NCBI GenBank assembly: GCA_964536025.1
Contig: CAZHXA010000016.1
Location: forward strand, 1-46,965
DNA from: RGIG4576 sp964536025
GTDB lineage: Bacteria; Bacteroidota; Bacteroidia; Bacteroidales; Muribaculaceae
DNA: 46,965 nt
Direction: 5' to 3'
Below are positions 43,947 to 46,965 of the stretch, piece by piece (within the stretch, counting starts at the first letter, position 1; each line of letters opens with the position of its first letter). The notes under the pieces were generated by a model, which worked only from the letters and a program-made list of their open reading frames with translations, ran no database searches and was not told where the DNA came from. The position numbers and the translations under genes were made by a program.

Positions 43947-43965
43947 TTGTCAAAAAAAATATACT

Positions 43966-45411
43966 ATGAAAAACACACGAGAAAAAGAAGCTGTTGAAGT
44001 GGCACGCCTGTTGCGTGCCGCTTTTAGTGCTTGGAATGGAGCAAGGGAATTGCGACAATCTCGCAACCGTAATAAAAACTTTACTTATGGGCGTCAATGG
44101 AATGATTTAACTACCGCTATTGATGGAAGTACTATCTCTGAGGGGCAAAAGCTTCGTGAAGCTGGTAAAGAACCGCTTACAAATAATATGATGAGGCAGA
44201 TGGTAAAAAACGTTGTTGGACGATTTCGTAATATTCTTAAAGAATCGGGAGAACTTACCAATAAATATTTGCTTGAAGTAAGTCGTATTAATCAGCTTGA
44301 CGAACTCGATAGCAGAGCTCTTGAAGAATTTCTCATTTCCGGGTGTTGTATTCAACGAGTGGATGGAGATTTTCGTAATCCTGGTAGCATAAGGGTTGAT
44401 AATGTGAATTTCAACAGATTCTTTGTAAATGCGGTAAGTGATCCACGAGCATGGGATTGTGAAATCGTGGGGCAACTACATGATTTAAGCCTTGCCGAAC
44501 TCATTATGCGAGTGGGTGCGAGAGGTAATCGTAATCAAGCCGCAAAATTGAGGGAAATATACAGTAATAGTGAGGCTGAGGATATGACGAAGAATTTTTC
44601 GACAAGGATAGGGGCAAATAATGAAGAAGGAACAGGATTTTGGTTTGCTCAAAACGGGAAATTTCGAGCCATCGAAGTGTGGACTCTCGAAAGTCGTGAA
44701 ATTTTAAAGTGTCATGATAAAGAGAAAGCAAGTTATTATATTGTACCATTGTCGGAACAATTATCAATAGAAAAAGAAAACATCCAACGTCGTGAATTGC
44801 TTCAGGGGGAAATATCGGTACAATGGGACATCGAGGAAGAGTGGAGATGTCGATGGTTTTCACCTATGGGTCATGTGCTTGCCGATTATATTTCTCCTTA
44901 TGCTCATGGTTCTCATCCTTTTGTGATGAAGTTTTACCCATTGACCGATGGCGAAGTACATTCTTTTGTTGAAGATGTGATTGACCAACAGAAATATGTA
45001 AACCGTCTTATTACTCTTATCGACCATATTATGGGAGCAAGTGCAAAAGGTGTTCTGTTGTTTCCTGATATAGGTTTGCCGGAAGGGTTTACTTGGCACG
45101 ACATAAAGCGTATATGGAGTGCAACAAACGGGATTATTCCATATTCGCCTAATCGTATGGGTGAAATCCCGAAGCAAATTTCTACCAATGCTACCGATAT
45201 AGGTGCTTATGAAATGTTACAAGTGCAAATGAAACTGTTTGAGGATATTTCGGGCGTGAATAATGCATTGCAAGGAAAATTATCATCATCATCGGTGGGA
45301 GCAGAGACTTTTCAACGACAAATCGATAATGCTACAATTGCTTTAGGTGATATTTTTGACACTTTCAACACTTTTCGCAACGACCGAAACAGTAAAATCT
45401 TGGCTGTTTGA
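43966..45411 (+). CDS. Stand-alone phage portal-like protein (P22 portal type)
   Basis: Portal proteins form the dodecameric ring through which phage DNA is packaged. This 481-residue protein shows the pattern of P22-type portals: NKNFTYGRQWND (about 32-43), GKEPLTNNMMRQMVKNVVGR (about 63-82), PFVMKFYPLTDGEVHSFVED (about 319-338), a helical DQQKYVNRLITLIDHI stretch, and SGVNNALQGKLSSSSVGAE near 430-448. It ends soon after this, so the large C-terminal barrel of P22 gp1 (725 residues) is missing. No terminase, capsid, tail or integrase gene lies within reach. The frame is intact, with its own promoter and downstream hairpin. Family is inferred from motif pattern only. Confidence 0.7.
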   Translation: MKNTREKEAVEVARLLRAAFSAWNGARELRQSRNRNKNFTYGRQWNDLTTAIDGSTISEGQKLREAGKEPLTNNMMRQMVKNVVGRFRNILKESGELTNKYLLEVSRINQLDELDSRALEEFLISGCCIQRVDGDFRNPGSIRVDNVNFNRFFVNAVSDPRAWDCEIVGQLHDLSLAELIMRVGARGNRNQAAKLREIYSNSEAEDMTKNFSTRIGANNEEGTGFWFAQNGKFRAIEVWTLESREILKCHDKEKASYYIVPLSEQLSIEKENIQRRELLQGEISVQWDIEEEWRCRWFSPMGHVLADYISPYAHGSHPFVMKFYPLTDGEVHSFVEDVIDQQKYVNRLITLIDHIMGASAKGVLLFPDIGLPEGFTWHDIKRIWSATNGIIPYSPNRMGEIPKQISTNATDIGAYEMLQVQMKLFEDISGVNNALQGKLSSSSVGAETFQRQIDNATIALGDIFDTFNTFRNDRNSKILAV

Positions 45412-45428
45412 TGAACATTCATAAAATA

Positions 45429-45461
45429 ATGAGGGAGAAATGAAAAACATTTCTCCCTCAT
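45429..45461. terminator. Strong hairpin between the portal-like gene and a convergent gene
   Basis: A perfect 14-bp inverted repeat (45429-45442 with 45448-45461) with a 5-nt loop lies 18 nt after the portal-like stop. The plus-strand tail is only moderately T-rich; the minus-strand tail (ATTATTTTAT) is better, so it probably serves both genes. Confidence 0.7.
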
Positions 45462-45494
45462 GTTTGATATAGTCTTAATTGATATTATAATCGA

Positions 45495-46841
45495 TTATAA
45501 AACCACTTTGCTTGCACGAGAGCCTTGACGCTTGATGAAAATACCATTTTTAGGATTAGCAACCTTTACACCTTGCAAATTGAAGTATTCAACAGGAACA
45601 TTTTCGTCTACCAATGTTTCTTCGATGCCGGTAGTTACGCCTGCTTCAATTAAATAGAAGGTTGGGAATGTACTTTCTTTGGTGTCAAGAGTAAAATTCT
45701 TGTAGTAATCGCTAAATGATAGATATTTAGTTATTTCACCGTATGCTGCTTTAATAGCACCGTTGCTTGTAGCAGTGAAAGTCCAATCGGAAGCTGATTC
45801 TGTTTGATTAAATTTGATATTGACATAACTTCCTGATTGTACAAGTGCTACATATTTTTCGTTTTTACGGTCAAAAATTGCATAACCACCATTAGCTGTT
45901 TGATTAATAACAAATTGATATTCATAGGCAGGGGTTTCTTTTGTAGTCAAATCAAAAGCTGTAGCTTTAGGATAATAACCATCTAATTCATTCTTCATTA
46001 AGTAAGATTTACCTTCGTAGTTGTATGCAATCACATAAGCACCTTCTTTTATGTTTTGAGGGTCAAGCTTTTCTAAGTCAACGATGTATAATTTGTAATT
46101 AGCTTTAACAACTTCGCTGGTGTTTTTGCCATCGTTAGCGATAACTTGTAGATCTGTTGTTCTTGTGATTGAAATAGGAGCTGTGTATTTGGTAGAAGCG
46201 GTAGTAGGAGTTGTTCCATCAAGAGTGTAATAGATGTCGGCATTTTTTGGATGTGACAGAGTTACGGTTTGATTTTCATAATAATATCCGCTTTCCAATG
46301 AAACAACAGGTAGAGCGATTAATTCTTCTTCATCGTTATATATTTGAATAGACTTAATATAAATACCTTTTGAAGATGTTTGTGCGAAAGAAATTTCGAT
46401 ATTGCTAACGATGTTTATAACAGCTTTGGGTGCAAAAGTAACATCGGTGGCAGTGTTTGTTAATGTGTAAGAACTTCCTATTTGAGTATCGTTTACGCTT
46501 ACCGAGCAGGTTGCTTGAATATTGTTTGCACCTGAAACATTTAGCACTATTTTTGACAAAGAACCTGTATATTCGGTAGTTTTTATCGAAATTGATTTGG
46601 CAGGATTGTTACTGGAGCCGATTTGTTGTCCTTTTGTATTATCATAACCAAAATATCCTCCATCGGTTGTTAATCCCCAGTTAAGAGGTAGGTTAGGAGT
46701 TACAGAAGTCAATGCTTTTGTTTCTCCTGTGTTACTAAATGCCTTTTGAGTGAATTCATAGTCGTAAGCTAACTTGTATTCAGCATTTACGGTAAATACC
46801 AAAGCAAAGATTGCTAACATTGAAAGTAAAAATTTTTTCAT
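45495..46841 (-). CDS. Secreted protein with chitobiase-like C-terminal domain and sorting tail
   Basis: This 448-residue protein has a signal peptide (about 1-20, VNAE). A beta-rich domain (about 25-175) is followed by a CHB_HEX_C-type repeat (VVSLESGYYYENQTVTLSHP and YYTLDGTTPTTASTKYTAPI, about 180-225), a carbohydrate-associated immunoglobulin-like module. Residues 255-400 form another beta domain. The last 35 residues (EYFNLQGVKVANPKNGIFI then KRQGSRASKVVL) match the C-terminal tail common on exported Bacteroidales proteins, thought to be a type IX-like sorting or anchoring signal. No catalytic residues are evident; binding of glycans or adhesion is possible. Confidence 0.75.
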   Translation of the reverse strand: MKKFLLSMLAIFALVFTVNAEYKLAYDYEFTQKAFSNTGETKALTSVTPNLPLNWGLTTDGGYFGYDNTKGQQIGSSNNPAKSISIKTTEYTGSLSKIVLNVSGANNIQATCSVSVNDTQIGSSYTLTNTATDVTFAPKAVINIVSNIEISFAQTSSKGIYIKSIQIYNDEEELIALPVVSLESGYYYENQTVTLSHPKNADIYYTLDGTTPTTASTKYTAPISITRTTDLQVIANDGKNTSEVVKANYKLYIVDLEKLDPQNIKEGAYVIAYNYEGKSYLMKNELDGYYPKATAFDLTTKETPAYEYQFVINQTANGGYAIFDRKNEKYVALVQSGSYVNIKFNQTESASDWTFTATSNGAIKAAYGEITKYLSFSDYYKNFTLDTKESTFPTFYLIEAGVTTGIEETLVDENVPVEYFNLQGVKVANPKNGIFIKRQGSRASKVVL

Positions 46842-46965
46842 AATGTTTAATTTTAATGATTAATGATTATTTGTTTTAAAGTATGTACATTAAAGATGTT
46901 TTATCTATAAATAAAAATCTATATTTCAAAGCATTAACAATTCTATACACAAAAATATATAACAT
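46842..46965. other. Upstream region of the secreted-protein gene, window edge
   Basis: AT-rich DNA. A TATTTTTG on the minus strand (46950-46957) could be a -7 box with a leader of about 100 nt; its -33 partner would lie outside the window. Confidence 0.3.

Noticed and set aside
1..46965. CRISPR array, complete insertion sequence or rRNA operon
   Set aside because: No regularly spaced repeats, transposase gene or rRNA sequence was found on either strand.

Overview
This 47 kb window looks like chromosomal DNA from a member of the Bacteroidales (Bacteroides / Muribaculaceae / Prevotella-like). The evidence is low GC content, an almost complete lack of Shine-Dalgarno sequences, and repeated promoters of the Bacteroidota type (TTTG, about 19 bp, then TAnnTTTG). 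Supporting family-level signs are a long three-domain IspG, a single-domain SIS arabinose-5-phosphate isomerase, DUF4831 and YfhO proteins, and a secreted protein with a Bacteroidales-type C-terminal tail. Nearly everything is housekeeping DNA. I see no CRISPR array, no complete insertion sequence and no complete prophage.

Layout. 1-1.64 kb: an unexplained left edge, a CAT-anticodon tRNA with its own promoter and terminator, and an acyltransferase. 1.8-6.9 kb: hpt and adk (purine salvage), then metY, a PnuC-type transporter, thiamine pyrophosphokinase and glycerate kinase, tightly packed. 7-13.7 kb: an L,D-transpeptidase, mfd, an outer-membrane barrel and a GHL10 glycosidase, probably one transcript ended by a strong terminator. 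13.9-16.4 kb: a MOP-family polysaccharide flippase facing a CD225/DUF2752 membrane-protein pair. 16.5-16.7 kb: tRNA-Gly and tRNA-Tyr. 16.8-18.4 kb: an SIS isomerase (Kdo pathway) with a TPR protein. 18.6-22.8 kb: nnrE-nnrD fusion, DUF4831, trmD, divIC and a small membrane protein. 22.9-26.2 kb: a FadL/OmpP1-like barrel, lptC and a CNNM/CBS protein. 26.3-34.2 kb: tRNA-Asp, rpoN, a PAP2-like protein, purE, ispG, an aldose epimerase, an SGNH hydrolase and a 5'-nucleotidase. 34.3-43.8 kb: xerD, then YfhO, a methyltransferase-like protein and a degenerate fucosyltransferase, converging on mutS, followed by a nucleoside kinase. 44-46.8 kb: a stand-alone phage-portal-like gene and a secreted protein.

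Several neighbours make functional sense. The PnuC-type transporter with thiamine pyrophosphokinase suggests uptake and trapping of thiamine. The isomerase, LptC and FadL-like barrel serve the outer envelope. The transpeptidase and GHL10 enzyme act on the wall. The most unusual item is the isolated portal-like gene at 43966-45411. It has its own promoter and downstream hairpin but no other phage gene near it. Next are the GT11-like protein that has lost its GDP-fucose motif, two palindromes placed exactly on promoters, and promoters that leave almost no 5' leader. No gene-free stretch exceeds about 300 bases once the tRNAs are counted.
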